Below are positions 32,116 through 43,825 of a stretch of 64,000 nt of DNA, in pieces. A model generated the notes under the pieces. The model was not told where the DNA came from and made no database searches. It worked only from the letters and a program-made list of their open reading frames with translations. Source of the DNA: Hexactinellida sp. DTS-2022 (Eukaryota; Porifera; Hexactinellida); the NCBI GenBank assembly GCA_028753945.1, contig JAPNXP010000013.1, positions 4,899,501 through 4,963,500 on the forward strand, written 5' to 3'. Numbering within the stretch: the first letter of the stretch is position 1; the number at the start of each line of letters is the position of its first letter. The position numbers were made by a program, and so were the translations under genes.

Positions 32116-33548
32116 TTGTCTAAAATTAGGTAAGTACCTAATCTGAAAATACTTAATTTATAAAAGATTGAAAATATGAACAGATTACTCCGATTTAATA
32201 AAATAATATTTACAACTCATAGAATTGCAATGTATCAGCTAAAAATATATTAACATTAAAGTGATATGAATAATTAATAATTAGATCAAAATTTAATATG
32301 TACAATATATCTGTTATCTACAGAGCACCCGATTTAAGAGTGAAGCTTGTATGAAAAACTGTTTGCGAATTAATGCTTGTCTTTGCAAGAGAAGAGATGG
32401 TGTTCGTGTATTGCATCCCAAAATCCCGTTTGTATACAATGTCAACAAACAGAATAGAAATAATAGAGTTAATATTGTGCTAACTGTTAATACCATTTCT
32501 GTATTAAATCCTTTGTATGAAGTATATATGGCGAATCTTTAAGAACTAGAGCACTAGTCGGTTATATATATACTCTTTGGCAACGAACAATGGTCTACTT
32601 ATCATAGCTGAATCATGCTGACAGAATAAATTGGTAAAATTGTAATTTATAACCAACGCAATTTAATCCGAAATTAGTACAAAAAGTGCTCTTGTTATAT
32701 AACGTCAGAGAAAAGGGGTAGTTTTTGCGTATTGAAATTAAGATTTATTGGCTTCATTATAAATGTATCATGACATAGTGAATTGCTAAATACTAACCAG
32801 TGATAATTATCTTTAAGATTACTTTTGTTAATGAACTTTTGGTTGTCACAAGTAATACAAAAACTATCCTTCCATTTAAAGCAAATAATACCAATAATCG
32901 ACCACTTTGCTGAAACAACGGTCATTATCTACACCAGAATGACTTATTAAATCGCAAACAGATTTACATAAAGTTGTGCCTGTAATTAGAACTTTGCTAG
33001 CTTCAACGAGCAAAGTAAAAAAACTTTTAACTTTTGTAGTTTGGAAGGTTTCTAAGATAATAATGTAGCAAATTAGTCGCATTTTAGTCCATAATTTGGT
33101 CACAAGCAATCGAATAGCACAGACAATAAACAGACTCCAAATTATGATGCAATTATTTCTTAATGTAAATGAAATGATAGTATGGTAGAAATCATAATTC
33201 CATAGTGTAAATCATAATTCCATTTAGAGTAGATCATAATTCCAATAATTACAGAAAAATTATCAAATTTGTCAAGTAGATAATTATATTGGAAAGATAG
33301 TTGGCTAACCATAAAGACAACAATATTATATTCATACATGTATTGAAAATTTATAATAACGAAATTCGTGTTTAGAATACTTATTTACTTATTATAATAT
33401 TTGAAAGTTAGTCTCCATCTCAATCAAATTGCGGTTACTATTCCCAAAAAAACAAAAAAAAAACACAAATAAACACACAACAATAGAGTTTAAAAAAATA
33501 TAGATACAATATTTGTAAACTATGAACTAAAACTATACTGTTTATATT
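32116..33548. other. Gene-free spacer with duplicated SMYD flank
   Basis: AT-rich. 32836-33190 is a diverged direct copy of 35088-35516 (taaatcgcaaacagat, aactttgctagcttcaacga, gtcacaagcaatcgaatagc). A small array of atcataattcca lies at about 33190-33255. Small ORFs here have no recognisable content. Confidence 0.6.
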
Positions 33549-34844
33549 CTACATTAGTTGTTTATACCAAAAATGTTCTTTCCCATATACGACTTCAATC
33601 GGTCTCAGAGCGGTCTGTCTAATTTCGCTGGATTCTTCACTCAAGTTGAGTCGAGCCATCAATTCCGCTAGCCGAACGTAGAGAGTACTCAGGTCATGAG
33701 AATATATTGTCAGGAACTTTTTTGAAACGTCGATGAGTTGTTTGAGAGTTTTCAGGGCTTTTTGGTCATCTTTGAGAGCTGTGTATGCTTCAAATATTAT
33801 CCTAAGAACTAAGATTTCAAGAACGTCGAACTTTAAATCTGTAAATTCTAAGTTCATAACTTGAGAAGATAGACTCAAAACCTCCTCCCAATTTCCTTCC
33901 ATATTCGCTTCATATATTCTGTCTAGTATCGGCCATTTGTCCTTATTGGCATCGGATAACGCAGATTCTCCGACGCACCTGTCACAGCCACAAATGAACT
34001 GGGATCTCTCTTCCAGCAAAGCCCTCCTTTCCCAAACGGGTTTTATTAAATCGATATAGTTTATGGTAAGCTCTTCCCCGCACTTAATGTCTCTGTTCGC
34101 GACTAGCAACACCTCAAGGCCGCGGTAGCAATTAAGGCAGTTAGGACGACACGAGTGGTTCAGTAGGGTCTGTTCGGGGAACATCCCGGAGCTCACAGTT
34201 ACCGTAGAGTCCCCTTGGAATGCGTTTGCATTAACGGCTAGTTTGCAATGAATATCGAAAAGAGTTTTCTCTGAAATGGTATACCTTCTGTCGATGAGAA
34301 ACGGCTTATAAGTGTTCAGAATAATATCGTAAGTAGTTTTTGTAGTGCCACTCAGTTTGAGTGCCATGAATTTATCTCGATGTGATTCTAACATTTCTAA
34401 TTCTGGGCAGAGCTCGCGGTCTTTCACACCTTGTTTTGTTTTCTCGATTTCGTTCATTTCGAGAGTTCGTAGCAGTAGCAACGAGTTTAACGGTAGTCTG
34501 GTGAAAGTTTCGATTTTCGAGTTAATATATTCGCATTCCAGTTTGTGAACTGGCCATGCGTACGTTTGGCAGTCTCTGCCGCAGTAACGGACAAAGTTGC
34601 ATTTCGAACATTTTTTAAGTTCCTTCTTTTGCCCGCATTTATTACAAAACTCATGAATGTGTTTAGCAGCAACTGCGGTACAGAATGGGACGGATCGGAG
34701 TATAATGTCTCCCGCTTCGAAATCCCTGTCTGCCACCAGGCCTCTCCCCTTCTCACTGACAGCAATACTAATTCCATGCAGGCTTAAACGCTCTAAAATC
34801 CACACTGGAATACCCAAACTATCTGTGCTCTTTTCTGCAGCCAT
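33549..34844 (-). CDS. SMYD-type SET and MYND domain lysine methyltransferase
   Basis: Single exon, 431 residues, close to SMYD2/SMYD3 (about 430). The SET domain begins GRGLVADRDFEAGDII (about 33-48) and is split by a MYND zinc finger at 67-104 (FCNKCG, KKCSKCNFVRYCGRDCQ, HKLEC). It resumes with LLNHSCRPNC and GEELTINYIDL, then the post-SET CGCDRC. The C-terminal third is helical TPR-like, ending VYGKEHFWYKQLM as in the family. Such enzymes methylate histone and non-histone lysines in cytoplasm and nucleus; I cannot tell which paralogue. An eroded copy of the locus lies downstream at 31985-33190. Confidence 0.9.
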   Translation of the reverse strand: MAAEKSTDSLGIPVWILERLSLHGISIAVSEKGRGLVADRDFEAGDIILRSVPFCTAVAAKHIHEFCNKCGQKKELKKCSKCNFVRYCGRDCQTYAWPVHKLECEYINSKIETFTRLPLNSLLLLRTLEMNEIEKTKQGVKDRELCPELEMLESHRDKFMALKLSGTTKTTYDIILNTYKPFLIDRRYTISEKTLFDIHCKLAVNANAFQGDSTVTVSSGMFPEQTLLNHSCRPNCLNCYRGLEVLLVANRDIKCGEELTINYIDLIKPVWERRALLEERSQFICGCDRCVGESALSDANKDKWPILDRIYEANMEGNWEEVLSLSSQVMNLEFTDLKFDVLEILVLRIIFEAYTALKDDQKALKTLKQLIDVSKKFLTIYSHDLSTLYVRLAELMARLNLSEESSEIRQTALRPIEVVYGKEHFWYKQLM

Positions 34845-35660
34845 TTGCGTCTAGCATTCAATTAGAATTGTGTTTAATTTATAACCAAAACACCTGAAAT
34901 AGTTAATTTGTGTGTATTTGTACATTTATTAATGGTTTTGATTGATTATATAATTACTCTTTGTGTTGTTGTTGTTGTTGTTGTAGACTTTTATTTCTCA
35001 ACCATTAAACTACAAAAAATATTGAATTTCTCAGGAATTCGGTCGCAATTACACAATTTGGGAAAAATAATTATACTTTGTACTTACAAATTGATTTTGG
35101 TTGTTACAAGAAATACAATAACCATCTTTCCATTTAAAGCAAAGAATACCGATAATATAATAGACCACTTTGCTGAAACAACTGTCATTATGTACACCAG
35201 CATGACTTATTAAATCGCAAACAGATATACTAGTTAAACTTTAATGGAGGTGTAAGGGTAAAATGGTCATCATCAAGTCGTGCCTGTAATTAGTAGTTAG
35301 TTTCAGAACTTTGCTAGCTTCAACGAGCAAAGACAAAAAACTTTAACTTTTCTAGTTTGGAAGGTTTCTAAGATAATAATGTAGCAAATTAGTCGCATTT
35401 GAGTCCATAATTTGGTCACAAGCAATCGAATAGCAGATCAGTACAGACAATAAACAGACTCCATATTATGATGCAATTATTTATTAATGTAAATGAAATT
35501 ATAGTATGGTAGAAGTCCAGATTATTAAGCTAAAATTTGAATAATTTCATTTATACAAACACAGACTTATCAGAGAGTCTTTGAGTTACCCATCGCAAAA
35601 ATAGTGGAGGAATCGGTGATAGATTTGCTATGCAAATGAGCTTGTTGTTGTTGTTGTTGT
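34845..35660. other. Spacer with duplicated segment and GTT microsatellites
   Basis: Holds the SMYD promoter, (gtt)n runs at about 34964-34985 and 35642-35661, and the second copy (35088-35516) of the segment found at 32836-33190. No gene is supported. Confidence 0.6.
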
Positions 35661-38600
35661 TCAATTTTTCCCCTTCTTCAAATCTTGCACTTTAACAACT
35701 TTCTGGTTGCAAAAGAAGCAATTCTTGCTGTTCAGTAGATGTCTGGTGATGCACTCTTTGCAAGTCGAATGTCCACAAGGACTGAACACTACAGAAATTG
35801 GTTTCGCGCAACAAATAGGACAGGAATCCTCACTAGAATGCACGCTAACTTCTGTTGAGCTCACGAGGGAAGTATCCTGCTGCTTTAACAGAGCTACAAA
35901 TCTCTCCAGCTCTTGTAACTCCTCTTCACTCGTGACTCCAATCTTAGCAGATCCAAGTCTGTTAGTAGCAGAGTTGTGTATCTGCATAGTTTCCTGTGCG
36001 GACGCTAGCAACAGGTCCACACTCTTCATTGAGAACCCGGGGGCCGTCACGAGACACCTGACAGCATATGTGTTCCTCTCCTTAGGCCCCTTGGTGCAGA
36101 GGGCGAGTATTACCCCTGCTACTGCATACAATACAGCCATCTTCTCGATGCTTTCTACCCCGGGCAGCCTCAGACGGACCGCGCTGTCAAATAAGGTTTG
36201 GTGCGCAGTGATTCTGTTCCACACCTGTAGCAACACCTCCATTAACCGCTTGAGAGAGATCTCGGCTATGCTGGATTTCTGATCCAAGAAGATACCAGGA
36301 CATTTGCAAGATAGCATTTCTAGTATCCTGAGTAGGCCTATGGTTAGGTGGTAGTAAGCAGTGCAAATGCGGAGTTCCTTAGGGTTAAGTGTCTGTTCGT
36401 TTAGCTGAACCACTTTATGCTGCAGCTCCTGTATGGTTTCTATGACTTCTGAGAACACGGAGTTTAGCTGGTTGAGAATTCCGTTTATAAACTCTGCTCT
36501 AGGCGTGTTATCCTGTAGACATATCTGAGCTAACTGGTTCTGGAATACTTGGGAGGGACAGGAGGGTTGGAACTTGGGTAACAGGAAATCGTACTCGGGG
36601 AGAACAGCTATTGCGTCGTCAATAAGGGCGCCGGTTTGCTTGCCCTTGTACACGAATCCATCTCCCTTCCAGAACCGGACCAGGATGCCTATCGGGTGTA
36701 TGCAGCTGCGCTTGTTGAAGCTGGACATGAGCGTGAGGAGGAGAGTCTTCCTGCGATCAGCTGACTGCGCCTCCAGGGCCTTCATGGTGTCGGAGAAACA
36801 GAGGAACATGAGTAGCGCTTCGAAGAGCTTCTCCTGAATGTCCGGACTTAGGATTCTGCTGTCGCCACACAGCTGGCAGAGGAGAGAAGCCATCTTAAAC
36901 AAACACTCTGTGAATTCCGGCTGTCCCTCGGCCCCGGCGTCGGAAGATATAAAATACATCCGCAGAGCTCTGTATAGATGTACCATGGATATAATGTATA
37001 CCTCGGGTAAGAACGTCATTAGCTGGCCCTGGGATTCCTCGTGGTCTATGGTGTCAAGGATTATCTTGAATAGCCAGAGTAGAGCCTCGAAATTCTGTTT
37101 TGTGAAAGTGTGACCTTTTAGCCAGGTGACCATCTGTGCAGTTTCGAAGCACTTCTTCTCAAACACCTAAAACGGATTCCAAATAGCATATCTAGTCACC
37201 ATGGTAACTTGTATTTGCTCAGTTCATCTGATAGCAGTTATAACAACAAACATATCAATATACCCATTGTGCCACTAATGAGTATAACGGGCACCAAAGT
37301 AATTCGATAACGAACTAAACCTGTAAATAGGGGAATAGTGTAATAAGTAACTAAACCTATAAACAAGGATAGTGTAACATGGAACTGTAATTCGACAAGG
37401 AACCAACTTGTAAACAAGGGATAGTGTAATATGTAACCAACTTGTAAATAGGGAATGTAATATGTAACTAACTTGTAATTAAGGGGATACTGTAATATGT
37501 AACTAACTTATAATTAAGGGGATAGTGTAATAAGGAACTAACTTGTAATTAAGGAAGTGTAATATGGAACTAACTTGTAAATAGGGAATGTAATATGTAA
37601 CTAACTTGTAATTAAGGAAATAGTGTAATATGGAACCAACCTGTCTGGATGTCTCGAGTTCGGATATAACTTCTGTATGCAGAGAGTCTATAGCATTCAG
37701 TTTGCTCTGTGTGTCCGCTAGAGACTTGGAGAACTGATTGAGAGTAGAGAAGTACCCTCTGGACATGCTCAGTGTGTGGTGCACAGCTGTATGATACAGG
37801 AACACAACACTGTCTATAATGCTAGTTAGGTTTTCAGGTAGGATTATAAGCTTAGGGCGAGAGGCTGATCCAATCTCCACATCCATAAGAGTAGATTCCT
37901 GACTCAGTTTTATTTTCTTAACCCGGGCAGAGGAGCGGAGGGGGTAGGAGGGCTCCTTTCGGTTGTTGTTGTTTACTTGTTCGGAATCTTGTTTAATTGA
38001 CCGTTGTAAGAAAGCGAATATGCCACCACACCTAAATAAACCGAGAAATAAAGAATAATTACAAGAATTAACGTTGACAAAAACCTTTTTAATGGAATTT
38101 GATTTAAATTAATTTATTTAAATTAATAGCAATATTTACCAACCTTGCTTGGTCCACATAGGTGTAGTTAATATCTCTAAATATATTTCCATCAATTATG
38201 ATCTTCATAGCAACCTTATTGTCGTCTTGGCATGTCCCGAACTGACTCGACAGGAGCTTAATTAGAGAGAGAGAAGAGAGGAAGAATACGGTAGAGTATA
38301 CTGTGGAGTGGAATCCCTCTATTCCGTTCTTGGACCGAATTAGTTTATGTTCCACCATGTGTCTCAGGGAGAGAGAAAAGTGGTATTTGTTAGAGTTACC
38401 AGTTGTTTCATCTTCCAACGAGTGCACTGCTTTCGTTACATTACTGCTCAACAGTATTATGTCCATTATATCTTGTTGGAGTATTTGTAGCTCTCTCAGC
38501 ATAGAATTAAGCTCCTTAGAGGTTTGTTTGTGGGAATCGCTCATGTCAAACGGGGCTCGGTCCCACCACACGTCAGGGAGAGCCTTGTTGAGATCGTCCT

Positions 38601-41094
38601 ACACACACACAACCGATCCAGTTAAAAATAATACAAGTCTGAGATCTTGTGGCCCCAGTTTGGGAAACAAGGAATTATTCACGAGCTCCTTTTGGAGCAT
38701 GATTTTTGGAAAAATTTGAATTTAGGACGCGAAAATTTGGAATCTTCTCCTATACCGTAACATTGATTTGTGATATAGGTGTATGAAAATTGGATCAGAC
38801 CAGGATTAGGAGCGTATTTACAAATGTCTGTATAATACACTGTTGGGTACCACTTTATTACAGCCTACCTGAGATGGGTATCTGACGTGTATAACGTATG
38901 ATATGAGCTCCAGGAAGTCCGGTGCCCTGACCAGGAGCGAGAGGGTCCTCTCGTGACTGAGCAGCTTCTTAGCAAACTGCATCCACCCGGTCTTATCCCG
39001 CGATGACGTCAGGGGACAGCAGCTGAGCCCCACGATGGAGAGCAGCCAGAAGGTCTCCCTAAGGACCTGCTCCGACTCGTGTTCCTGTAACACGGCGAGC
39101 ATGGTGTCCAGAAGGGTGTGGAGGGGGGATCTGTCCCCTGGGGCGGGCTTAGCGCCGGACCCCGTCACCCACTCACACAAGCTGAGACAGACGGGAAGGA
39201 ACTCTTCCAGGAGGACGAACTGCCAAGAGGCGCGGCGGGTTAGGACCGGGAGGAGGTGCTCGAATATCTGGTGCGCTATTATGAGCGTCAGCACGTCTAT
39301 CTAGTGAGCACTGATTATAGCGGACAGGGGACAGTAGAACCTCGTTAGTGCGAACACCAGGGGACCATCTAATATGTTCGCATTATCCGAATTAGTATAA
39401 ACTATTTGTATTGAAATGGCTTTGAAGGGGACTGAAATAGTGTCGTATTAACCGTGTTCGTTCTACCGTGTTCGTACTACCGTGTTCGTATTAATCGTGT
39501 TCGTTCTACCGTGTTCGTACTACCGTGTTCGTATTAACCGTGTTCGTATTAATCGTGTTCGTTCTACCGTGTTCGTACTACCGTGTTCGTATTAACCGTG
39601 TTCGTACTAACCGTGTTCGTATGTAACTGTGTTCGTACTAAGTATTATTAACCGTGTTCGTACTAGCGAGGTTCTACCGTAGCTACCAGGGTACCTTATG
39701 TGGCGGAATGGAATGCAGGAACTGCTTAACCCCGTGTCTGGCGTGGCAGGTTACGAGCACCAGTTTCTTGAGGCACTGCAGAAGGTATCTGCTCTTCTGC
39801 AGCTCCCCTGTAGGCGGGGACATAAGAGCGTAGTACCCCTTAACCGGGTACCGTAATGGGAACTGCCCGAAGTTAACCACGCACTCCTCCTCCTTCCCAA
39901 TCGTGAGGGAGGGGTAGTAGGCGTACCCCGGGCCCCGGTGGATATCGCGAAATGCGTCGCCTAGACTCTTCCCGTTTCTGTAGAAAGTTATGACTCCGTC
40001 GTCCATGTCCAGTGCGCAGCCAATGACGTCACCGAAGCACCACTCCTCTCCGTACTTCTCGAGACTGGCGTGCCACTTGAGCACCTTGTGTCCGTCGTAC
40101 GCGTAGGAGTCCAGACACTCCCCCACCCCCGTGTCTCCGTCAAACTGGCAGTCCGCGTTGGACCAGCCCACCTGCAGGCTGGAACCGTTGCTGCAAAGCG
40201 TAACCTACAGTATAGTATATAGTATTGTAATCCGGCCTTATAGTATACAGTATAGTATAGCGTAACCTACAGTATACAGTACAGTCATTCTATATAGTCT
40301 GTAGTGCAACCTGCTAATAACGGCATTCAAGGGACTGGGAAAAATGGCCGTTATTTCCAGGTTGTTATATGGGAACCTATTCTAAATGTAGGCGCACATA
40401 AATTTGAAAGATGAAGCCTGGGATCTTTGTTCCACTGGTGGACTTTTTGAGAAAAATACTGAATTGGAACTATAAATTCATAGTCTATACTAACCGACTA
40501 CAGCAATGCCATGGGTTAATAGAGGGCTCTATCCCATGTACTATTATACGGAGACATAACACAGCTATATAGTCTCACCTCATACATCCACCTGCCTCGG
40601 AACACACAGGAGTTAGCCAGCACCGTGTCAGGGCTGGATACCCTGAGCTGGCACTCGTGAGCTAGCTTGTGTTTCCCGGAGTAGGGAGAGACGCAGAGAG
40701 AGACGCGTTCCGCCCCGATGCGGCCCTCCGGCAGAACCCGGTCCGGGTCTTGTCCCAGCCCGCGGCGCGTGTGCTGTCCCCCGGGGGGCGTGACGTCACT
40801 GGGGGCGACGTGCTCGCCGCTACCAGTGGGACTCGAGTTGTTGGTTGGAATGAAGATTGGGAAGAGACCGGTTGGGAGGGGCAGGGACTGCATACAGCTG
40901 TTTATGTAGTCGGGGAGGTTCTCTAGGTTGAGCTGTTTCCGCTTTCCGAGTTTGTTCTTGAAGGCCTCGTAGTCCCGCGTGACGCGTCGAGTGGTCGGGT
41001 AGTTGGGGTTAACATCCGCCTCTATGTCCTGATTGAAAATGTGGAATAGGAGATTGCCGATCTGGATCTCTTCCTCGCAACTGGCTTTTGACAT
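35661..41094 (-). CDS. RNF123: E3 ubiquitin ligase RNF123 (KPC1)
   Basis: Six exons on the minus strand: 41094-40579, 40204-39695, 39300-38869, 38598-38144, 38031-37641 and 37166-35661. All phases are consistent and total 1269 residues (human 1314). A SPRY domain lies at about 160-300 (VGWSNADC, SYAYDGHK, GVITFYRNG, GPGYAYYPSL). It is followed by a long helical region and a C-terminal C3HC4 RING at about 1217-1257 (CPICCAKP, SPCGHSTCKEC, CFFCNQKV). In mammals it is the catalytic subunit of the KPC complex that ubiquitinates p27Kip1 and processes p105. The stop lies next to a (gtt)n run. Introns carry a MITE with a tandem core, a minisatellite and a duplicated 3' splice site. Confidence 0.93.
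37295..37640. repeat. Minisatellite in RNF123 intron 5
   Basis: About eight diverged units of roughly 40 bases built on gtaactaacttgtaattaag and ggatagtgtaatat. The last unit ends at the donor of the upstream exon (37640). Confidence 0.75.
38690..38845. repeat. Interspersed ~160 bp repeat, RNF123 intron 3
   Basis: Contains tctcctataccgtaacatt, gtgtatgaaaattggatcag, accaggattaggagcgtatt and tgtctgtataatacac. The same sequence, in either orientation, is at 11690-11766, 26500-26670, 53470-53580 and 59545-59650. No terminal inverted repeats of the CAGT type are seen. Confidence 0.7.
39332..39679. mobile_element. MITE with expanded tandem core, RNF123 intron 2
   Basis: Ends cagtagaacctcgttagtgc and gtactagcgaggttctaccg. 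The right half is amplified into about twelve units of ccgtgttcgtattaa and variants (39440-39660). It fills most of the intron and stops 15 bases from the donor site. Confidence 0.8.
40311..40372. mobile_element. MITE end fragment, RNF123 intron 1
   Basis: gtgcaacctgctaataacgg followed by cattcaagggactgg resembles one end of the CAGT-ended elements. The inverted partner is the short ccgttatttccaggttgtta. The fragment is incomplete. Confidence 0.4.
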
Positions 41095-41504
41095 TTTGGA
41101 TTTATTGCAAGAAATCGAGCGCTATTTCATAACTTATGCACTAAGTGTAGCTGAATTATATTATTGGCTTGAAGCTACAGTATTTACTATTCGGTTACAA
41201 CTTAGTTATTTGTAAATATATTTAGTAGTAGAACACTGTTGACACGTTTATAGTAGTTTCTGTCAACCAAGACAAATAAATACAGTACAAACATATTAAA
41301 ACAACGAAATTTAAATTTGATCATAAATCGTATTTATTTATTTTAAGTTTGGAGCCCGAATTGAGACTCAACGAGAAAATTTCATGAATGGCACCAAATT
41401 TTAAACAATTATGTTTGAGATTTGTAAACATTCACAAAAAATAGGCAACTTTGGCTTCCGAATTTTGAGACTAGCTCAATGTATTAACATTGGCGCGTGT
41501 TAAT

Positions 41505-41575
41505 TAGATTTGGCGCCAAAATTTTAATTTTGGCGCCAAAAAATAAAAATAGGCGCCAAAATTAAAAATTAGGCG
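41505..41575. promoter_or_regulatory. Cluster of GGCGCCAAA motifs, left outer flank
   Basis: Within 70 bases there are three ggcgccaaa sites plus a ggcgcg and a degenerate ggcggcaaa. The form tttggcgccaaa is a palindromic E2F-type site. Similar sites sit in the inner promoters (43290-43375, 43735-43825) and at 45735-45765. Confidence 0.45.
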
Positions 41576-41602
41576 GCAAATCTAAAAAATCATTTTACGC
41601 AT

Positions 41603-41715
41603 GTCCTCTGCTTCCAACAACTTGCCCCGATACACGACCCCTGTTATGGTCTCACAGGTGCAATGTGGCCCTCAGCCTCATGCAGGAGTTTTATAGGGAC
41701 ACCCAGCTGTGCCAT
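41603..41715 (-). pseudogene. SNRPD3: SmD3 (SNRPD3) fragment, left palindrome arm
   Basis: On the minus strand the ATG at 41715 opens [18 protein letters not shown], the N-terminus of Sm protein D3. A one-base deletion (attgcacctgtgag) shifts the frame before CETITG and [11 protein letters not shown], where the match breaks off. The same deletion is in the right-arm copy. The left copy is shorter at its 3' end. Confidence 0.75.
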
Positions 41716-41810
41716 CACCAATCAGAGTACAGCTATTTATGGGATGTAGATATAATTAATGAAGTCCAAAGCAAAACTTTAATTTTTTTTTAGTAATAAA
41801 ACACAATAAA

Positions 41811-43040
41811 TTAAAAACATTGTAATGAATAATTAGGATTATCAGACAAAACAAATATAGTACCCAATTGAGAAATGGAAATACCATATGGTCTAATAAA
41901 CTCTCCATTCTTGTCGCCTTTCTTCCCAATGGTATGGATGTGTTGTCCGTTTCTGGAGAATATCTGTATAGCGTGTCTAGAGTCGCTAATGATGATATTC
42001 CCAGCTAGATCCAAACAGAAGAAGTTAGGGTTATACACCAAACAATCCTCTCCATGAGAGATACAGGAACTGAGGAGGGATCCATTCCTTGAAAGGAACT
42101 TAACACAGTTGGGACTCGAGTCCAGCACCACGACATATTCCTTGGTTAGTTTCACATCTTCTGGGAAGTATAGTTGTTCAGTTCCGAGACAAGTTTTGAA
42201 TTGTAGCTCTTTGGAGTATCTTGATATTCTGTTATTGAAGCTATCTGCTACAAACACATCTCCATTTGTGTCGATAGCGAGGCCGTGAGGGTAATCTAGC
42301 TGTCCTTCTTCATTCCCTTCAGTTCCAGTTCTGTTCTTTAGTTTCATATCTTGCTTGCCGAACTGGAACAGAGAGTCGTGTGTTGTGTCCGTAACTAATA
42401 TGTTTTCTTCGGTTACAGCTATGCCCCATGGTCCATTGAGTATTCCTTGCCCGAAGCTTGTTACGAAGTTCCCTTCAAATGACACCACTTGAATTCGGGA
42501 GTTGTCAAAATCAGCTACGTAGATTAGCTTGTTTGCTTCATCGATGGAGAGACCAGCTGCACCGAGTTCATTGGCACCTTTCCCTTTCTTCCCAGCTGTT
42601 AGTGTCGGTTTCACTTTCTTAGAATAGTCGGGTACCTCCCAAACTGACAGCTTCCCGAATCCTGAGATTACACTCCGTAGCGTTTGGAGAGTCGGACAGT
42701 CGAAGAGAGGGCACGGGAGTTTGGTAGGTGTCGACAGACCCTCTAGGCCCTGTTGGTACACCTCAATGGCCTGTTGGTGAATAGAAATGTTCGTATTCAC
42801 TTTGAGACTCATCAGCTGCAACTGTTGTCTCGTTAGTTCCAGTTCCTGAATGGCAGCCTCACGCGTGGTCTCCTTGATGGTGTAGTCCTCTCGGAGCTGG
42901 GACAGTTCGAGTAGGAGAGCGTCCCTCCTCGCGATCAGCTGTGCGATAAGAGGGTCAAAGGTTTGGGCTATCTCTATGGCAACAGCATCGAACTGTGCGA
43001 ATGTGTTTAGTGGCACATTTGGTGGCAGATTAGTGGCCAT
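41811..43040 (-). CDS. NHL-repeat coiled-coil protein, left twin
   Basis: Single exon; the conserved start is the ATG at 43040 (MATNLPP), giving 409 residues. An in-frame ATG at 43139 exists, but the twin has a stop in that stretch, so it is unlikely to be used. The N-terminus (about 10-110) is helical with coiled-coil character. From about residue 160 a propeller with NHL repeats follows: LSIDEANKLIYVADFDNSRI, VTEENILVTDTTHDSLFQF, YPHGLAIDTNGDVFVADSF and PYGISISQLGTIFVLSDNP. There is no RING or B-box. The right twin at 44067-45278 is about nine tenths identical by eye, and both frames stay open, suggesting both are functional. Function unknown. Confidence 0.88.
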   Translation of the reverse strand: MATNLPPNVPLNTFAQFDAVAIEIAQTFDPLIAQLIARRDALLLELSQLREDYTIKETTREAAIQELELTRQQLQLMSLKVNTNISIHQQAIEVYQQGLEGLSTPTKLPCPLFDCPTLQTLRSVISGFGKLSVWEVPDYSKKVKPTLTAGKKGKGANELGAAGLSIDEANKLIYVADFDNSRIQVVSFEGNFVTSFGQGILNGPWGIAVTEENILVTDTTHDSLFQFGKQDMKLKNRTGTEGNEEGQLDYPHGLAIDTNGDVFVADSFNNRISRYSKELQFKTCLGTEQLYFPEDVKLTKEYVVVLDSSPNCVKFLSRNGSLLSSCISHGEDCLVYNPNFFCLDLAGNIIISDSRHAIQIFSRNGQHIHTIGKKGDKNGEFIRPYGISISQLGTIFVLSDNPNYSLQCF

Positions 43041-43289
43041 TTTATTGTTGTTTGAAGTTAGTTTGTTCAAATAGTTTATTTTAGTTTCTATGGACCCTAT
43101 CTTATAGTTACTTTGTAACCTGAGCAGTGAGCATACCATAGGTACTCAATTGTTGTCATGGATAACTGGAAAGTTAGGGAATTTTTTTTGTTAGACGTAG
43201 CTAATTGCATGACAACCATAATGTCTATTGGAATGTAGAAATTGCACCGTATCCCTTTTTACAAGACAATGTTATTGTAGCTAGATTTA

Positions 43290-43825
43290 CGCGCCAATTT
43301 TGTCTAATCTTTGGCGCCAAGACTGAAATTACTAAAGCTCTAATTTATAATGCCGCTCAATTTTAAGCGCCAATGATAATTATAATCAGTTATAGTTCCA
43401 CCAACCAGATATCAATCGGTTCGTCAGTTATTCATGCAGATGATCCATTGCATGCTTAACATAGTATTTTAATCAAGTTTACTCAACTTATTATATTCGT
43501 GGCATACATGAGGGCTCTAAAGCCGATAGGCAGATATCATGCATTTATCAATGATTTGGAATTTGAGAAACCTATCCTCTTCAGAATCATATGCAACAGC
43601 CTCATGCCACAAATATAATAAGTTGAGTAGACTTGATTAAAATACTATGTTAAGCATGCAATGGATCATCTGCATGAATAACTGACGAACCGGTTGGCAT
43701 CTGGTTGATGGAATTATAACTGATTATAATTATCTTTGGCGCTTAAAATTGAGCGGCATTATAAATTAGAGCTTTAGTCATTTCAGTTTTGGCGCCGAAG
43801 AGATTAGACAAAATTGGCGCGTAAA
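43290..43825. promoter_or_regulatory. Mirror-image divergent promoters of the NHL twins
   Basis: The centre of the palindrome. Each arm has ctttggcgccaag or ttttggcgccgaag next to an acgcgccaattttgtctaat element and a second aagcgcc/ggcgctt site. These lie in mirror order 220-330 bases before each ATG. The 43505-43610 spacer itself has no coding content. Confidence 0.5.

Noticed and set aside
32314-33109. Small ORFs between ELOVL and SMYD as genes
   Set aside because: AT-rich, no recognisable motif; part is explained by the duplicated SMYD flank.
43041-43139. Upstream in-frame ATG of the left NHL twin (33 extra residues)
   Set aside because: The matching stretch in the right twin contains a stop, so the conserved start is the inner MATNLPP.
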